From NCBI RefSeq assembly GCF_001592005.1, contig NZ_BCVZ01000004.1, positions 124,001 to 188,000 of the forward strand: a DNA stretch of 64,000 nucleotides, in the 5' to 3' direction. The position numbers were made by a program, and so were the translations under genes. The notes under the pieces are model-generated. The model was not told where the DNA came from. It did not search any database and saw nothing but the letters and a program-made list of their open reading frames with translations. This DNA is from Bacillus sonorensis NBRC 101234 = KCTC 13918. Lineage in GTDB: Bacteria; Bacillota; Bacilli; Bacillales; Bacillaceae. Below, piece after piece: positions 18,381-28,396 of the stretch; the first letter of the stretch is position 1; each line of letters begins with the position of its first letter.

Positions 18381-19184
18381 TTATTTCGGCCAATCATTTT
18401 CCCTTTTCCTGCGCCTGTCCCCTTCTGCTTTATACTTTCTGAATCCGACATATGTCAGTGTGGAAAGGATGATGCTTCCCGTTGTCAGGATGACCCATAA
18501 AAGCGAGGGGTCTGCGTCATCTTCTTCCACTTGATTAAATACAGCTTCCAAATCCTTTTCCAGCATCGTCAGCCTTTCAAGCTTGCTGCTTTCCGTCATT
18601 TGCTGAAAGCCCCCGTCTTCGACCACTTCAATATGGCTTGAAACGCTTTTTAATTGCTTTGGCGAAACATCGATCATTAAACTTGGATATATCGTATCAT
18701 ACAATGATAAGAAATGATTCCATTCTTCTTGAAATGTCAAGCTGTCATCCTTTTGAACATCGGCTTTCAACGCTTTAAACGAATTCATGATCGGCTTTTT
18801 CAGCGAACCCCAAAGCGGGTCATGATCTGATTCAATGGCGTCCATCAGCATCCTGAATTGTGCGGCTGCCTTCAGCTTGTCTTTTTGCTCCGTCCCTTCG
18901 CTTTCAAGGCTTTTCAGGACATCGCGATAGCCAAGATCGACCTGGCGGATTTGCGCCCCGGTCATCACGTCTTCCGCTCCGCCGTGTTCAGCGGCTTTCA
19001 GCCTGTCTTCGAAATAATGAAGAATCTGGACAGCTTCTTCGTATTGTGCCTGCCTTGTTAATTGGAATACCGTATCGGACAGCTCGTTCAATTCCTGCAA
19101 GGCTGCCGAGTCACCGCCGGCTTTCAATGCGCCTGCAGGAAAAGCAAGCCCGATCAGCATACAAAGGATCACCTTTCGTATCAT
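18381..19184 (-). CDS. ypjB: YpjB-like sporulation-associated membrane protein
   Basis: 267 residues with an N-terminal signal peptide (hydrophobic to about residue 20, then AGALKAGGDS) and a C-terminal membrane anchor (about 228-248) followed by a basic tail, so most of the protein lies outside the cytoplasm. The extracellular part is helical and charged. Its relatives are annotated as sporulation protein YpjB; the mechanism is unknown. The GGGAGGG Shine-Dalgarno precedes the ATG. It converges on ypjC. Confidence 0.82.
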   Translation of the reverse strand: MIRKVILCMLIGLAFPAGALKAGGDSAALQELNELSDTVFQLTRQAQYEEAVQILHYFEDRLKAAEHGGAEDVMTGAQIRQVDLGYRDVLKSLESEGTEQKDKLKAAAQFRMLMDAIESDHDPLWGSLKKPIMNSFKALKADVQKDDSLTFQEEWNHFLSLYDTIYPSLMIDVSPKQLKSVSSHIEVVEDGGFQQMTESSKLERLTMLEKDLEAVFNQVEEDDADPSLLWVILTTGSIILSTLTYVGFRKYKAEGDRRRKRENDWPK

Positions 19185-19260
19185 TTACGGTCCCTCCCAC
19201 TCCTTCTATTACAGAGTATGAAGGGAAGGACAAGGTTAGACCAAGATTGTTGTCCAAAGC

Positions 19261-19854
19261 TTACAGCTTAAACGCCTTCCGGGACAGGACAAGATAATAC
19301 GCCAGCCCGATCGAAGCGATGCTCAGCCAAAACGTAAAATAGCCGATCTGCGGCATATATTGATCAAGCATCGAATAATTCGGCATCATTTGAAACAGGT
19401 AATCGATGACGTCGTTATGAAGCGTCCAAATCGCGGCTGCCGCCAAATGCCAAACCTTAAAACGGTAATACGGCGCATACAGCACACCCTGCACTGCCAT
19501 GGCAAAGTGCGACGCAATCAGCATATAGCCCGTCCAATGCAGACTTCCCGCCGTCACAAGCACGAGAATATTCATGACGACCGCCCAGAGCCCGTATTTG
19601 ACGAGCGTAACGAGGGCGAGCGCTTCAAATAAAGCAGAATTTCGCTTTAGAAGAAAACCCAAAAGAACAAATAAAAAAAACAAAGTCGCCGTCGGGCTGT
19701 CTGGAACAAAGATCAAAAATTTTGCGGGCGTGTCCATCAGCTGAGGCAGATACCAGTAGTATCCATACACCGTCCCTAAAAAATTCACGGCCAGAAGCAA
19801 GACGAGTACCGATCTTTGCCCGAGTATGTACAAAATCCATTTCACCGCTATCAA
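19261..19854 (-). CDS. ypjA: YpjA-like DUF1405 membrane protein
   Basis: 197-residue integral membrane protein with about six hydrophobic segments, conserved in Bacillus next to ypjB. Function unknown. The frame opens at TTG 19854; a GTG three codons later (19845) is an equally likely start, and neither has a strong Shine-Dalgarno. The 228-bp gap to qcrC holds the qcrC terminator, so ypjA must have its own promoter, which I could not place. Confidence 0.8.
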   Translation of the reverse strand: MIAVKWILYILGQRSVLVLLLAVNFLGTVYGYYWYLPQLMDTPAKFLIFVPDSPTATLFFLFVLLGFLLKRNSALFEALALVTLVKYGLWAVVMNILVLVTAGSLHWTGYMLIASHFAMAVQGVLYAPYYRFKVWHLAAAAIWTLHNDVIDYLFQMMPNYSMLDQYMPQIGYFTFWLSIASIGLAYYLVLSRKAFKL

Positions 19855-19983
19855 CTCACAGTCTCTTTAAATACAAAAGGCTGGCGCCTTGTCAGCTTCC
19901 CACCATTGCCGCCGGGAACGGCCTGATGAGAACGTGTTTTTAAGCCCTCATGCAGCGCGGAAAAACGAGCGCTGCAATTTTAA

Positions 19984-20010
19984 GAGGCCGTCGACTTTGT
20001 CGACAGCCTC
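19984..20010 (-). terminator. Terminator after qcrC
   Basis: A 12-bp stem containing one U-G pair, arms 19999-20010 and 19984-19995 around GTCGAC, followed on the minus strand by TTAAAATT. A second hairpin at 19951-19974 (GCAGCGC/GCGCTGC) lies just beyond. The rest of the 228-bp gap between qcrC and ypjA shows no gene. Confidence 0.7.
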
Positions 20011-20082
20011 AAAGGCTGACCCAGCGCCAGCTTCAGCTCTCATCAAGAGTATATCTTTCCTTGGGCATCTTGACAATATCTT

Positions 20083-20850
20083 TTACTTTGCAGTCGTTTC
20101 CGAAATGAATTTGGACAGTTCTTTCAGCTGTTTATCGTTTCCTTTAAACACGCCGGCAGGCATCTGCCCCTTTCCTTCCTTGGCGATTTTCGCGATCTCT
20201 TCCGGAGATAAGCCGCTATCGACGAGAGACGGTCCGGCTGCCCCGCCCTGCATGTTGTCGCCATGGCAGGAAATACAGCCTTGCTCCTGATAGATTTTAT
20301 AGCCTTTAGAGCTTGTATCAATATCGGCTTCTTCCTTGATTTTCCCCTGTTCTTCGGCAGCGGCCCAATCGTGGGTGACGACGGACTGCCATGTTAAGAA
20401 AACCGTAGCTGACAGCGCGAGAAGCATCAGCCCGACGGTAACAGGACGTTTAAACGGCCTTCTGTCTGGGCCCCTGTCGAGAAACGGCGCCAATAAAAGC
20501 GATCCGAACGCGATGGCCGGTATGACAATGGCTCCGACCACCGTATATGGCCCAGCGGCATATTCGTATTTTAGCAATTGGTACAAAAATAGAAAATACC
20601 AGTCCGGCAAAGGTATGTAACCGGTATCTGTCGGATCAGCCATCCGCTCAAGCGGAGGCTCGTGAACGACGGTCAGCACAAGAAAACCGATCAGGAAAAC
20701 CGCCCCGACCATCCACTCTTTCAACAGGAAGTTCGGCCAGAACGCTTCCGTTTTTCCCGGAAATTCCGAATAATCTTTTGGAATATTCGGTTTTCTCTCC
20801 GCCGGTATCCTCGAATCTCCGACAAACTTCATTCCTTTTCCCCTTTTCAT
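20083..20850 (-). CDS. qcrC: Menaquinol:cytochrome c reductase, cytochrome b/c subunit QcrC
   Basis: Fused subunit IV/cytochrome c of the bc complex that passes electrons from menaquinol to cytochrome c and pumps protons. Of 255 residues, the N-terminal half has three membrane segments with the PDWYFLFLYQLLKY signature of cytochrome b subunit IV; the C-terminal third is an extracellular cytochrome c with a CISCH haem-binding site and a methionine ligand in GQMPAG. The Shine-Dalgarno is GGAGGGG. Third gene of qcrABC. Confidence 0.96.
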   Translation of the reverse strand: MKRGKGMKFVGDSRIPAERKPNIPKDYSEFPGKTEAFWPNFLLKEWMVGAVFLIGFLVLTVVHEPPLERMADPTDTGYIPLPDWYFLFLYQLLKYEYAAGPYTVVGAIVIPAIAFGSLLLAPFLDRGPDRRPFKRPVTVGLMLLALSATVFLTWQSVVTHDWAAAEEQGKIKEEADIDTSSKGYKIYQEQGCISCHGDNMQGGAAGPSLVDSGLSPEEIAKIAKEGKGQMPAGVFKGNDKQLKELSKFISETTAK

Positions 20851-20881
20851 GCCATCCCCTCCTTCTTTTTATGTCACTCGC

Positions 20882-21556
20882 TTACAGCGGCCCTGAAATT
20901 CCTTGCTTGCGAATCATAATAAAGTGTGCGGCCATGAGTCCGAACAGAGCGGCTGGCAGGAAAAAGACGTGTATGGCAAAGAAGCGCGTCAACGTCTGAG
21001 CGCCGACGATATCCGGATGACCGGCGAGCAGCGTTTTAATTTCCGGACCTATGAGCGGCGTCGCCTCAGCAATCTGCAGACCTACCTTTGTCGCAAACAG
21101 GGCTTTCATATCCCATGGCAGCAGGTAGCCTGTAAACCCTAAGCCGAGCATGACAAAGAAGATCAGCACGCCGACAATCCAGTTGAGCTCCCTCGGCTTT
21201 TTATATGCCCCCTGGAAGAAGACTCTCAGCGTGTGAAGGAACATCATCACGATGACCAGGCTTGCTCCCCAGTGGTGCATGCCCCTTACAATTTGCCCGA
21301 ATGCTACTTCGTTTTGCAGATAATAAACCGATTCCCAGGCATTTTTAATGTCGGGAACATAATACATTGTTAAAAACATGCCGGAAAGCACCTGTATGAC
21401 TGTTACAAAAAACGTCAATCCCCCGAAACAGTACACGAATGCCGAAAAATGGTGAGCGGGATTCACGTGTTCAGGAACTTCGTGGTCGGCAATATCTCTC
21501 CAAAGCGGCGTGATGTCCAGCCGTTCATCCACCCAGTCGTAAATTTTGTTTAGCAT
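20882..21556 (-). CDS. qcrB: Menaquinol:cytochrome c reductase cytochrome b subunit QcrB
   Basis: Membrane cytochrome b6-type subunit of 224 residues carrying the two b haems and the quinol sites. Four membrane segments are evident, with the haem-ligand histidines in HHFSAF/MHHWGAS and HTLRVF/RFFAIHVFF. The frame opens at a GTG two codons earlier, but ATG 21556, right after the qcrA stop, matches the family start MLNKIYDW and is better spaced from AAGGA. It is highly conserved. Confidence 0.96.
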   Translation of the reverse strand: MLNKIYDWVDERLDITPLWRDIADHEVPEHVNPAHHFSAFVYCFGGLTFFVTVIQVLSGMFLTMYYVPDIKNAWESVYYLQNEVAFGQIVRGMHHWGASLVIVMMFLHTLRVFFQGAYKKPRELNWIVGVLIFFVMLGLGFTGYLLPWDMKALFATKVGLQIAEATPLIGPEIKTLLAGHPDIVGAQTLTRFFAIHVFFLPAALFGLMAAHFIMIRKQGISGPL

Positions 21557-21558
21557 GA

Positions 21559-22065
21559 TCACCCATCCTTCCTCGGCTTGGCTTTTCCTAAGTAAAGATA
21601 GCCGTTTTTAACCTCTTGCTCATAGTGATCCAGAGGAGCAAGCGGCGGAGTTCCGGGTACATTGGTACCATCCTTTTCATAAAGCCCGTAATGGCACGGA
21701 CAAAAAAACCTGTTCGGATTTTTTGGATCGCTGTTCCAGTTAACCGTGCACCCCAAATGCTTGCAAACCGGAGATAAAGCTACGATTTCTCCCCCATGTT
21801 TGAAAACCCACGCCGACCGCGATTCTTCTGATTCGTACCAGGCATCCACTTGTTTGATCTTGAAGTCAAAGCGCTGCGGTTCATTTGTCAGCTCGTCAAC
21901 GCTTACAACCTGAACCATGTCCTGATCCTCAGTCGGTCTTAAAACCGGATCGAGCGCGAAGCGAACCATAGGCATGAGCATTCCCGCCGCCATAAAACCG
22001 CCGACGCCTGTCAGCGTATAGTTTAGAAACTGACGTCTGGATACCCGATGTCTGTTTTCGCTCAT
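21559..22065 (-). CDS. qcrA: Rieske iron-sulfur subunit QcrA
   Basis: Rieske [2Fe-2S] protein of the menaquinol:cytochrome c reductase. It has a twin-arginine-type N-terminus (SRRQFL) before one hydrophobic segment, so it is exported by Tat and stays anchored. Cluster ligands are seen in CKHLGC and CPCHYG. The longest frame starts at a TTG at 22083 and a second ATG lies at 22071; ATG 22065, 8 bases after GGGGGG, gives 168 residues and is preferred. First gene of qcrABC with its own promoter. Confidence 0.94.
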   Translation of the reverse strand: MSENRHRVSRRQFLNYTLTGVGGFMAAGMLMPMVRFALDPVLRPTEDQDMVQVVSVDELTNEPQRFDFKIKQVDAWYESEESRSAWVFKHGGEIVALSPVCKHLGCTVNWNSDPKNPNRFFCPCHYGLYEKDGTNVPGTPPLAPLDHYEQEVKNGYLYLGKAKPRKDG

Positions 22066-22137
22066 CTTCATATCCCCCCTCAAGTCCCCAGCTACAATAT
22101 AACTGAAATAGAAAAATCATGAAACTAGGACACCCTC

Positions 22138-22166
22138 ATAATATATCAATATTTTAGGAAGGTCAA
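22138..22166 (-). promoter_or_regulatory. Predicted sigma-A promoter of qcrABC
   Basis: TTGACC at 22161-22166, TATTAT at 22138-22143, spacer 17 bp, in an AT-rich region between ypiF and qcrA. The leader would be about 65 nt. Confidence 0.65.
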
Positions 22167-22208
22167 CATTGCCAAAATCATTAAACTAAGGAAATGTAAG
22201 TGTTTTTA

Positions 22209-22655
22209 TTAAGAGTTCCAATATTGTAACAAAATGTTCAATATTTGCTCAATTTGGTCATCAAGGAGCTTCTGCTTCAGTGAATCTTTCATGTGTTCGA
22301 GGGGCAGCACGGGAATCCACAGCAGTTTTTGCTCATCTTTGAGCGTTTGCTTCCAGCGCTCATCCGTCGTCAGGAACACGGTGTGCCGAAAATGCTTTTC
22401 AGCCATTTCTTTCACTGCAGCGAGATCCCGCGCCGATTTTTCATCAGCTTCCAGATATGTATAAGGAGGAAACAAATAGACGCGGCCCTTCAGCTGCCTT
22501 TCAAGCTCTTCGGCAAGCAGGACCGTAAATTCCCCTTTTGAGACGGCCGATTTAAACTGATCTCCCAGCTGGACCGATATCAGCGGAATGACCGCCGTGT
22601 CGATATACTCCTTGGCATTCAAGTAAACATCTGCATCATGCGTATTCCATTTCAC
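22209..22655 (-). CDS. ypiF: YpiF-like conserved protein (DUF2487)
   Basis: Cytoplasmic protein of 148 residues, unknown function, conserved upstream of qcrA in Bacillus. The start is a GTG 7 bases after AAAGGGGG. There is no signal peptide, membrane segment or metal motif. The tail is a helical stretch ending in ILLQYWNS. Its position suggests a link with the bc complex, but nothing in the sequence proves it. Confidence 0.8.
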   Translation of the reverse strand: MKWNTHDADVYLNAKEYIDTAVIPLISVQLGDQFKSAVSKGEFTVLLAEELERQLKGRVYLFPPYTYLEADEKSARDLAAVKEMAEKHFRHTVFLTTDERWKQTLKDEQKLLWIPVLPLEHMKDSLKQKLLDDQIEQILNILLQYWNS

Positions 22656-22695
22656 ATGGAGGCCCCCTTTATATGACAGCGCTTCCCTCGCTGAA

Positions 22696-22720
22696 CAAGC
22701 CTTGCGGTTGGCAAGGCTTG
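22696..22720. repeat. Perfect inverted repeat between ypiB and ypiF
   Basis: Ten-base arms CAAGCCTTGC/GCAAGGCTTG around a 5-base loop. On the minus strand it is followed only by TTCAGC, so it is a weak terminator or an RNA-processing/stabilising hairpin between ypiB and ypiF. Confidence 0.6.
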
Positions 22721-22731
22721 TGGCGGCGGGA

Positions 22732-23271
22732 TTATTGCAACTGACTCAGTTGTTTTGCCAGTTTTTCGAAGCTTTCTTTATCTTGGCGATCAAGCGCTTC
22801 ATCTATTTCGCGAAGCAGTTTTTGTCTCTGAAAAGTCGAAATGGAGTGCTCCAAAATCTGCTCGGCGATCATTTTGTCTTTTTCATTTTCGTATAGGTCT
22901 TTCGGAATATGAGGGTTGGCTTCAAGCACTGCCGCGTATTCCGGCGAATTGTAGGCTGAGCGGAAATTCAGCTGGATAAACAGATCCTGCTGCTTATTCA
23001 GCCTGATATCATGAAATGATTTTTCTGCATCTGTCGTCATCACATTTTCTTTATAAAAACGAAAAGGCACTTCTTCGACGCAGTGGGTGGACATGATAAT
23101 GCCCCTCGGGCAAAATTCGGCCTGCTCGACAAAATGTACTTTTTCCATCAACGAGTCATGGCTCATTAAATAATTTAGAATCCATACACACTCTCTACGT
23201 TTTAGCTGATAATGGTTTAAAAACCAGCGGATAAAATCTTTTTTTTCATTGACAGAAACAGGGGTCTGCAT
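22732..23271 (-). CDS. ypiB: YpiB, UPF0302/IDEAL-domain protein
   Basis: 179-residue cytoplasmic protein. Residues 1-105 match the UPF0302 type ([16 protein letters not shown]) and the C-terminal 40 residues form an IDEAL-type helical motif ([17 protein letters not shown]). In B. subtilis, as I recall, YpiB controls the stability of the qcrA transcript or protein, which fits its location. GAGGAGGG precedes the ATG. It lies downstream of ypiA. Confidence 0.85.
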   Translation of the reverse strand: MQTPVSVNEKKDFIRWFLNHYQLKRRECVWILNYLMSHDSLMEKVHFVEQAEFCPRGIIMSTHCVEEVPFRFYKENVMTTDAEKSFHDIRLNKQQDLFIQLNFRSAYNSPEYAAVLEANPHIPKDLYENEKDKMIAEQILEHSISTFQRQKLLREIDEALDRQDKESFEKLAKQLSQLQ

Positions 23272-23339
23272 GTTATTCCCTCCTCTATCGCATCTTGTGT
23301 ATTACTTTAATAATTCCACACAAACCGAGCATATCCTGC

Positions 23340-24614
23340 TTATTCAAAGGAATTTTCATCTTCGATTCTGAAAATCATCTCATGGACTTCCTCATTTGCG
23401 GGGTCAAGCTCAACGATTTTTTTCAATAGCGGCAAAGCTTCCTTCCGCCTTCCTTCTTCAAGCAAGAAAAGCGCGTATTCGTAAAGAAAATCCCCGTCTT
23501 CCTGATAATTCAAACATGCGGCCTCATATTCCCCGCGTGCCTTTTCATATTCTTCCAGACCGGCAAATGCCGAAGCAAGAAACCAGCTGAATTTCGGGTC
23601 ATCTTCACCGTATTTGCGGACCTCTTCGACGAGATCGATGATACTCTCAAAATCTTCTTCTTCAAGATAAAGAGAAAGCAGGGTGTGAACGGCTTCAATA
23701 TAGCCGGGGTCAAGGGCGAGCGCCTCTTGAAGCAGATCCTTCGCTTCAGAAGGCCTTTTTGTTTTTAAAGCCATTTTTGCGGCAGAGAGATACAGTTCTT
23801 TATTGTATTCGTCTACGCGGATTCCTTCTTTTGCTGTTTCAAATGCTTCTTCATAAAGCCCTTCTTCTTCATAGCTGTTTGCCAAAGGCTTATAAAGCGA
23901 GGAGTAGGCCGGATCGAGTTGTTTGAGCTCTGTCAATTGTTTGATCGCAGTTTTAGGATACCCCGCTTTCAAAGCGGTAAAACCAAAGCCAAACAATGTA
24001 TTGGGTTCCGGATTCTCCTGGACGGCTTTTTCATACCATTCCAGCGCTTCTTCAAACTCTCCCGACGTGCTCAATGACTCGGCGAGCCTCTGGTAAACAT
24101 TGACGCCCCCGATGACAGCCTCTGCACGGACCGCTTTTTTGAACTGGCTTACCGCTTTGCCGTAGGCTCCCTGGGTAAAGTAAAGCTCTCCCAAAGCAAA
24201 ATCGATCACTGGCTCTTCCGGCAAAAGGGCTTTCGCTTTCAGGAGTTTCTGCTCACTGACTTCAAACAGCCCTTGCATCTGGTACAGATCAGCCATCAAA
24301 AGCAGGCTTTCCGGAAATGCCTTGTCTGTCTCCGGAATCGTTTCCAATATGCGGAGCGCTTTTTCTTCTTGATCGGTTTCGATGAGGAGCTCGGCATAAA
24401 AGCATGTCAGCTCTGTTTCTCCCGGATAAAGCTCGTGTAAGTCGCTGACGATGGCGATGGCTCTGTCGACAATCCCCCATTCGTAATACAGCTGCGCTGC
24501 TATCGCTTTGTCTTCATCATGAAGGGCAGGCTCGATATCGGCAAGCTTTTTCAATCCGCTTTCAGTGTGGCCTGCTTCAACTAATTTTATGGCTTCTTGG
24601 ATCGAAGTATTCAA
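23340..24614 (-). CDS. ypiA: TPR-repeat protein YpiA
   Basis: 424-residue all-helical protein composed of about ten tetratricopeptide repeats (consensus pieces such as A-x-W-Y-E-K-A and L-x-L-D-P), suggesting a protein-protein interaction scaffold. No catalytic domain. The start appears to be TTG 24614 with an AAAGGGA about 10 bases upstream. It is followed by ypiB and preceded by its own promoter and the aroE terminator, so it is separate from the aromatic operon. Confidence 0.85.
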   Translation of the reverse strand: MNTSIQEAIKLVEAGHTESGLKKLADIEPALHDEDKAIAAQLYYEWGIVDRAIAIVSDLHELYPGETELTCFYAELLIETDQEEKALRILETIPETDKAFPESLLLMADLYQMQGLFEVSEQKLLKAKALLPEEPVIDFALGELYFTQGAYGKAVSQFKKAVRAEAVIGGVNVYQRLAESLSTSGEFEEALEWYEKAVQENPEPNTLFGFGFTALKAGYPKTAIKQLTELKQLDPAYSSLYKPLANSYEEEGLYEEAFETAKEGIRVDEYNKELYLSAAKMALKTKRPSEAKDLLQEALALDPGYIEAVHTLLSLYLEEEDFESIIDLVEEVRKYGEDDPKFSWFLASAFAGLEEYEKARGEYEAACLNYQEDGDFLYEYALFLLEEGRRKEALPLLKKIVELDPANEEVHEMIFRIEDENSFE

Positions 24615-24688
24615 TTCTGAACGTCCCTTTCTTTCGTCAAATCATTGCCGGTGATTCTGATCCGGCAAAATGATTTTAGTTAGTTATT

Positions 24689-24718
24689 ATCATAATTCAC
24701 CCGGGCGTCTTCCGGCAA
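24689..24718 (-). promoter_or_regulatory. Predicted promoter of ypiA-ypiB
   Basis: TTGCCG at 24713-24718 and TATGAT at 24689-24694, spacer 18 bp, between the aroE terminator and ypiA. Confidence 0.5.
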
Positions 24719-24817
24719 ATATGTTGCCTTCATATAGCCGCAAATAAAAGCGGATTTGCTTCTTTAAGACAAGCTATGCCGGAAACCTTCGTTTTATGTG
24801 CCCGCTTTTTAAGGGGC

Positions 24818-24849
24818 GAAAAAGCCTGAAGCAGAGCAGCTTCAGGCTT
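24818..24849 (-). terminator. Terminator of the aromatic supraoperon after aroE
   Basis: An 11-bp stem (24839-24849 with 24822-24832) followed on the minus strand by five T. It overlaps the aroE stop codon. Confidence 0.9.
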
Positions 24850-26128
24850 TTTGGGCCAGCTTTTCGATATGGTCAAAAAACGTCGGGTATGATACGCTGA
24901 CAGCTTCCGGACGGGATATATCGATCGGATATTCACAGATGCAAGCGGCAATCCCGAGCATCATGCCGATACGGTGGTCACCGTGGCTTGATACAGCCAC
25001 TCCGCCTGTCAAAGGTGTTTTTCCGTGAATCTTCATGCCGTCTTCAGTCGGTTCGATATGCGCGCCGAGCTTTTTCAGTTCTGATGCAACGGTATCGATG
25101 CGGTTTGTTTCCTTTACTTTCAATTCTGCTGCGTCTTTGATCACTGTCGTACCTTCCGCCTGGGTCGCAAGAAGGGCGATAATCGGAATCTCATCGATGA
25201 GCCGCGGAATCAAATCGCCCGAAATTTCCGCAGCTTTTAAGGACGCGGTCTTGATTTTCAAGTCGCCGTAAGGCTCACCGCTTCCAGTGTCTTTCGGTTC
25301 AATTTCGAGATTTGCGCCCATTTTTTCAAGGACGTCGATGATTCCCGTTCTTGTCGGATTTAAGCCGACATTTTTCAGAACGATTTCACTGTTTGGCACA
25401 AGCGATCCTGCCGCAAGGAAAAATGCCGCTGAAGAAATATCTCCGGGGACGAATACATCGGCCGCCTTTAACGTCTGCCCTCCGGCAATCGAAACAGAGG
25501 TTTCGCTTTCCTCAAGCGTAACGCCGAACATGGACAGCATCCGTTCTGTGTGGTCTCTTGATTTATGGGGCTCTGTCACCGTCGTGGTGCCGCTGGCCTG
25601 GAGCCCGGCGAGGAGGACGGCTGACTTGATTTGCGCGCTGGCAACAGGCGATTGAAAATCGATCGCAGTCAAATTTCCGCCCCGGACGGAAAGCGGCGTA
25701 AATTCGCCTCCGGCACGGCCGTCAATTTTCGCGCCCATTTGCCGAAGCGGATCTGTTACGCGCTTCATCGGGCGTTTGGCGATGCTGTCGTCTCCCGCTA
25801 CCGTGGTGTGAAACGGACGTCCGGCCAAAATGCCGAGCATCAGTCTGATTGTAGTTCCGGAATTTCCGACATCCAAGAGTTCGCTTGGCTCAGACAGCTG
25901 ATCCAGGCCATTCCCGTAAACCGTCACATTGCTGTTGTCCTGTTCGATTTCAACACCCATTTTTTTGAAGCAGTCGATCGTGCTCAAGCAGTCTGCTCCA
26001 GGCAAAAAGTTTTTAATCACCGTTTTCCCTTCGGCAATGGCGCCGAACATCACAGATCGATGGGAGATGGATTTGTCTCCCGGAATATGAAGTTCTCCTT
26101 GTAATGAATTGACTTTTCCTCTTTTCAT
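24842..26128 (-). CDS. aroE: 3-phosphoshikimate 1-carboxyvinyltransferase (EPSP synthase)
   Basis: Sixth shikimate step, joining shikimate 3-phosphate and phosphoenolpyruvate. 428 residues with DKSISHR (19-25), the [11 protein letters not shown] region with the GNSGT family signature, and [10 protein letters not shown]; the catalytic Asp/Glu region is at RLIDEIP. Last gene of the trp/aro supraoperon. The frame extends 22 codons upstream into tyrA, but ATG 26128 follows GAGGTGG by 5 bases. The symbol follows the Bacillus convention (aroA in E. coli). Confidence 0.96.
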   Translation of the reverse strand: MKRGKVNSLQGELHIPGDKSISHRSVMFGAIAEGKTVIKNFLPGADCLSTIDCFKKMGVEIEQDNSNVTVYGNGLDQLSEPSELLDVGNSGTTIRLMLGILAGRPFHTTVAGDDSIAKRPMKRVTDPLRQMGAKIDGRAGGEFTPLSVRGGNLTAIDFQSPVASAQIKSAVLLAGLQASGTTTVTEPHKSRDHTERMLSMFGVTLEESETSVSIAGGQTLKAADVFVPGDISSAAFFLAAGSLVPNSEIVLKNVGLNPTRTGIIDVLEKMGANLEIEPKDTGSGEPYGDLKIKTASLKAAEISGDLIPRLIDEIPIIALLATQAEGTTVIKDAAELKVKETNRIDTVASELKKLGAHIEPTEDGMKIHGKTPLTGGVAVSSHGDHRIGMMLGIAACICEYPIDISRPEAVSVSYPTFFDHIEKLAQKA

Positions 26129-26138
26129 GTGTTCCACC

Positions 26139-27254
26139 TCAATCAGCGTAAAATGTCTCATATTTGGCGCGGGTTTGAATGCATTTTTCAGCACGTTTGC
26201 GATCTTGGTCAGATTGAAAGCTGATTCTGAGAACCCCGTTTATCTCTTCTCTTGTTTCGATAATCCGGATGTTCGTAATGCTGATCTGTTCGTCGGCGAG
26301 AATCGCCGTAATTTCCGAAATGACCCCCGGATGGTCGGGGACATCGACATAAAGATCGTAAAAGGAAGGAATCGCTCCTTTCTGCCGCAATGGCAGCCCA
26401 TCCCGGTATTCCTTTGCTTCCCGAAAAAATTCAAATAACCCGTCTGCATCTTCATTTTTAACAAAAGACCGGATTCTGTCCAGTTCAAGCGTCCATTCGT
26501 CAAACCGTTCTAAAATTTTTTCTTTATTATGCAAAAGAATATCCCGCCACATCGCCGGACTGCTGGAAGCGATTCTCGTGATATCGCGGAATCCTCCGGC
26601 CGCAAAACGTTTGACAAGCGGGTACTGGTCCTCGAATTTGACCGTTTGGTGAACGAGGCTGGCGGCCACAATATGCGGAAAATGGCTGATCACGCTCGTG
26701 ACGGCGTCGTGCTCGTCGGGAGACATCTCCACAAATTTTGCGTTCGTCCCTTTTAACAGTTCCTTTAAAGCCGCAACCGCTTCTTTTTTAACAGACCTGG
26801 CCGGAGTCAATATATAAAATGCATTCTCAAATAACAGCTCTTTTGCAGCGGCCACGCCCGATTTATGGGAGCCTGCCATCGGATGGCCGCCTACAAACTG
26901 ATACTCTTCGGGCAGGACGTTTTCCGCATGGGCGACAACCTTCTGTTTCGTGCTGCCGACATCGGTAATCAGCATTTTTTTCTTCAGGCCGGACGCGGCA
27001 ATTTCATCAAGCATATGCAGCGTCTGCTCTACTGGAGCCGCTAAAATAACCGTTGTCGCTTTTTCAATGCCTTCCGCAAAAGAAGCGGCCGGTTCGTCGA
27101 TGACGCCAAGCTTCTGTGCGGCTTTCACCTGCTCTTCAGATACGTCAAACCCGATGATCCGCTTTCCGGGATGCTCTTTTTTAATGGCGAGAGCAATGGA
27201 ACCGCCGATTAAGCCTAATCCGGCCAATAATATCGTTTCATTCGGTTGAGTCAT
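26139..27254 (-). CDS. tyrA: Prephenate dehydrogenase TyrA with ACT domain
   Basis: Oxidatively decarboxylates prephenate to 4-hydroxyphenylpyruvate for tyrosine, using NAD+. The 371 residues hold an N-terminal Rossmann fold (GLGLIGGS at about 12-19), [12 protein letters not shown] and the catalytic HFPH, then a C-terminal ACT regulatory domain ([12 protein letters not shown]). The GTG three codons upstream lies inside the AGGTGAT Shine-Dalgarno, so ATG 27254 is used. It sits between hisC and aroE. Confidence 0.96.
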   Translation of the reverse strand: MTQPNETILLAGLGLIGGSIALAIKKEHPGKRIIGFDVSEEQVKAAQKLGVIDEPAASFAEGIEKATTVILAAPVEQTLHMLDEIAASGLKKKMLITDVGSTKQKVVAHAENVLPEEYQFVGGHPMAGSHKSGVAAAKELLFENAFYILTPARSVKKEAVAALKELLKGTNAKFVEMSPDEHDAVTSVISHFPHIVAASLVHQTVKFEDQYPLVKRFAAGGFRDITRIASSSPAMWRDILLHNKEKILERFDEWTLELDRIRSFVKNEDADGLFEFFREAKEYRDGLPLRQKGAIPSFYDLYVDVPDHPGVISEITAILADEQISITNIRIIETREEINGVLRISFQSDQDRKRAEKCIQTRAKYETFYAD

Positions 27255-27278
27255 CTTTATCACCTATTCAATAGACTA

Positions 27279-27303
27279 AAGAGGTGATCTCACATCACCT
27301 CTT
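27279..27303 (-). terminator. Hairpin between hisC and tyrA
   Basis: Perfect 10-bp stem AAGAGGTGAT/ATCACCTCTT touching the hisC stop codon. Only TTTAG follows on the minus strand, so it is probably a partial terminator or mRNA-processing hairpin inside the supraoperon. Confidence 0.55.
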
Positions 27304-28384
27304 ACAACATGCCAGCTAAAGTTTTTAAAAATCCTTCGTTTTGCTCTTTCGTTCCGACTGATATCCTGAGACAGGTAGGAAAGCCGAGAGCGTTCCCTGA
27401 TCTGACGATATAGCCTTTTTCGAGCAGCGCCTGGAACAATTCGTCTGCATTTCGTTTAAGATCGATCAGGACAAAGTTTGTTTGTGAAGGATAGTAATCC
27501 AGCCCGTGCTCAGCGCAGAAATCGTAATACTGCTTAAGCCCTTCTCCGTTTTTTCTGACGCATTCTTCAATGAACGCCTGATCGCCCAGCGCGGCAAGCG
27601 CGGCAGCCTGGCCAAGCCGGTTTGTGTTAAACGGCTGTCTTGCCGGCTCGATTGACCGGATCAGCTGTTCTGAAGCGATGCCGTAGCCGACCCTTAAGGC
27701 CGCCAGACCGTACGCTTTTGAAAACGTTCTGAGGATCATCAGATTCGGGTAGCGCTTCAACAGCGGGATGGTTTCATGATAGTCTTCTGCGCTTACATAT
27801 TCATAATAGGCTTCATCGACAACCACAAGGACGTGCTCAGGGACCCTTTCAATAAAACGGATCAGTTTCTGCTCCGGCTCATATGTCCCTGTCGGATTAT
27901 TCGGGCTGCAGACCCAGACGACCTTAGTCTTATCATCGATTGCCTCAAGCATGGCATCAAGGTCATGGCAGCCGTTTTCAAGCAGGCCGACCTCCCGTAC
28001 CTCTGCGCCTTCGATGACCGCATTGTGTTTGTATTGCGAAAATGTCGGATTGGCCATCACCGTGTTTGTGCCGGGGTCCAGCAAAGAACGGGAAATGATT
28101 TGAATGACTTCGTCTGTGCCGTTTCCTAAAATGATGTTTGTTTCATTTACACCGAGATGTCCGGCAAGCTTTGTTCTTAAAGCTGCGCTGTAGCCGTCGG
28201 GATAAAGCTGCATTTGCTGAATTTCAGTCTGGAGGGCTTCTTTTGCCGCTTCTGAACAGCCGAACGGGTTTTCGTTTGAAGCGAGCTTTACAACCGTATC
28301 CAGATTAAATTCTTTTTTGACTTCTTCAATCGGTTTGCCGGGCTGGTAAGGCTTCAACTGCTTTAACTGTTCTTTGATTTGCAA
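27302..28384 (-). CDS. hisC: Histidinol-phosphate/aromatic aminotransferase HisC
   Basis: Class II PLP aminotransferase of 360 residues, used in histidine synthesis and, in B. subtilis, also for tyrosine and phenylalanine; this explains its place in the aromatic operon. It has SNENPFG at 36-42, SPNNPTG at 160-166 and the PLP Lys223 in [16 protein letters not shown]. The start is a TTG 8 bases after GAGGTG. It begins 12 bp after trpA. Confidence 0.95.
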   Translation of the reverse strand: MQIKEQLKQLKPYQPGKPIEEVKKEFNLDTVVKLASNENPFGCSEAAKEALQTEIQQMQLYPDGYSAALRTKLAGHLGVNETNIILGNGTDEVIQIISRSLLDPGTNTVMANPTFSQYKHNAVIEGAEVREVGLLENGCHDLDAMLEAIDDKTKVVWVCSPNNPTGTYEPEQKLIRFIERVPEHVLVVVDEAYYEYVSAEDYHETIPLLKRYPNLMILRTFSKAYGLAALRVGYGIASEQLIRSIEPARQPFNTNRLGQAAALAALGDQAFIEECVRKNGEGLKQYYDFCAEHGLDYYPSQTNFVLIDLKRNADELFQALLEKGYIVRSGNALGFPTCLRISVGTKEQNEGFLKTLAGML

Positions 28385-28396
28385 CTTTCTGTCACC

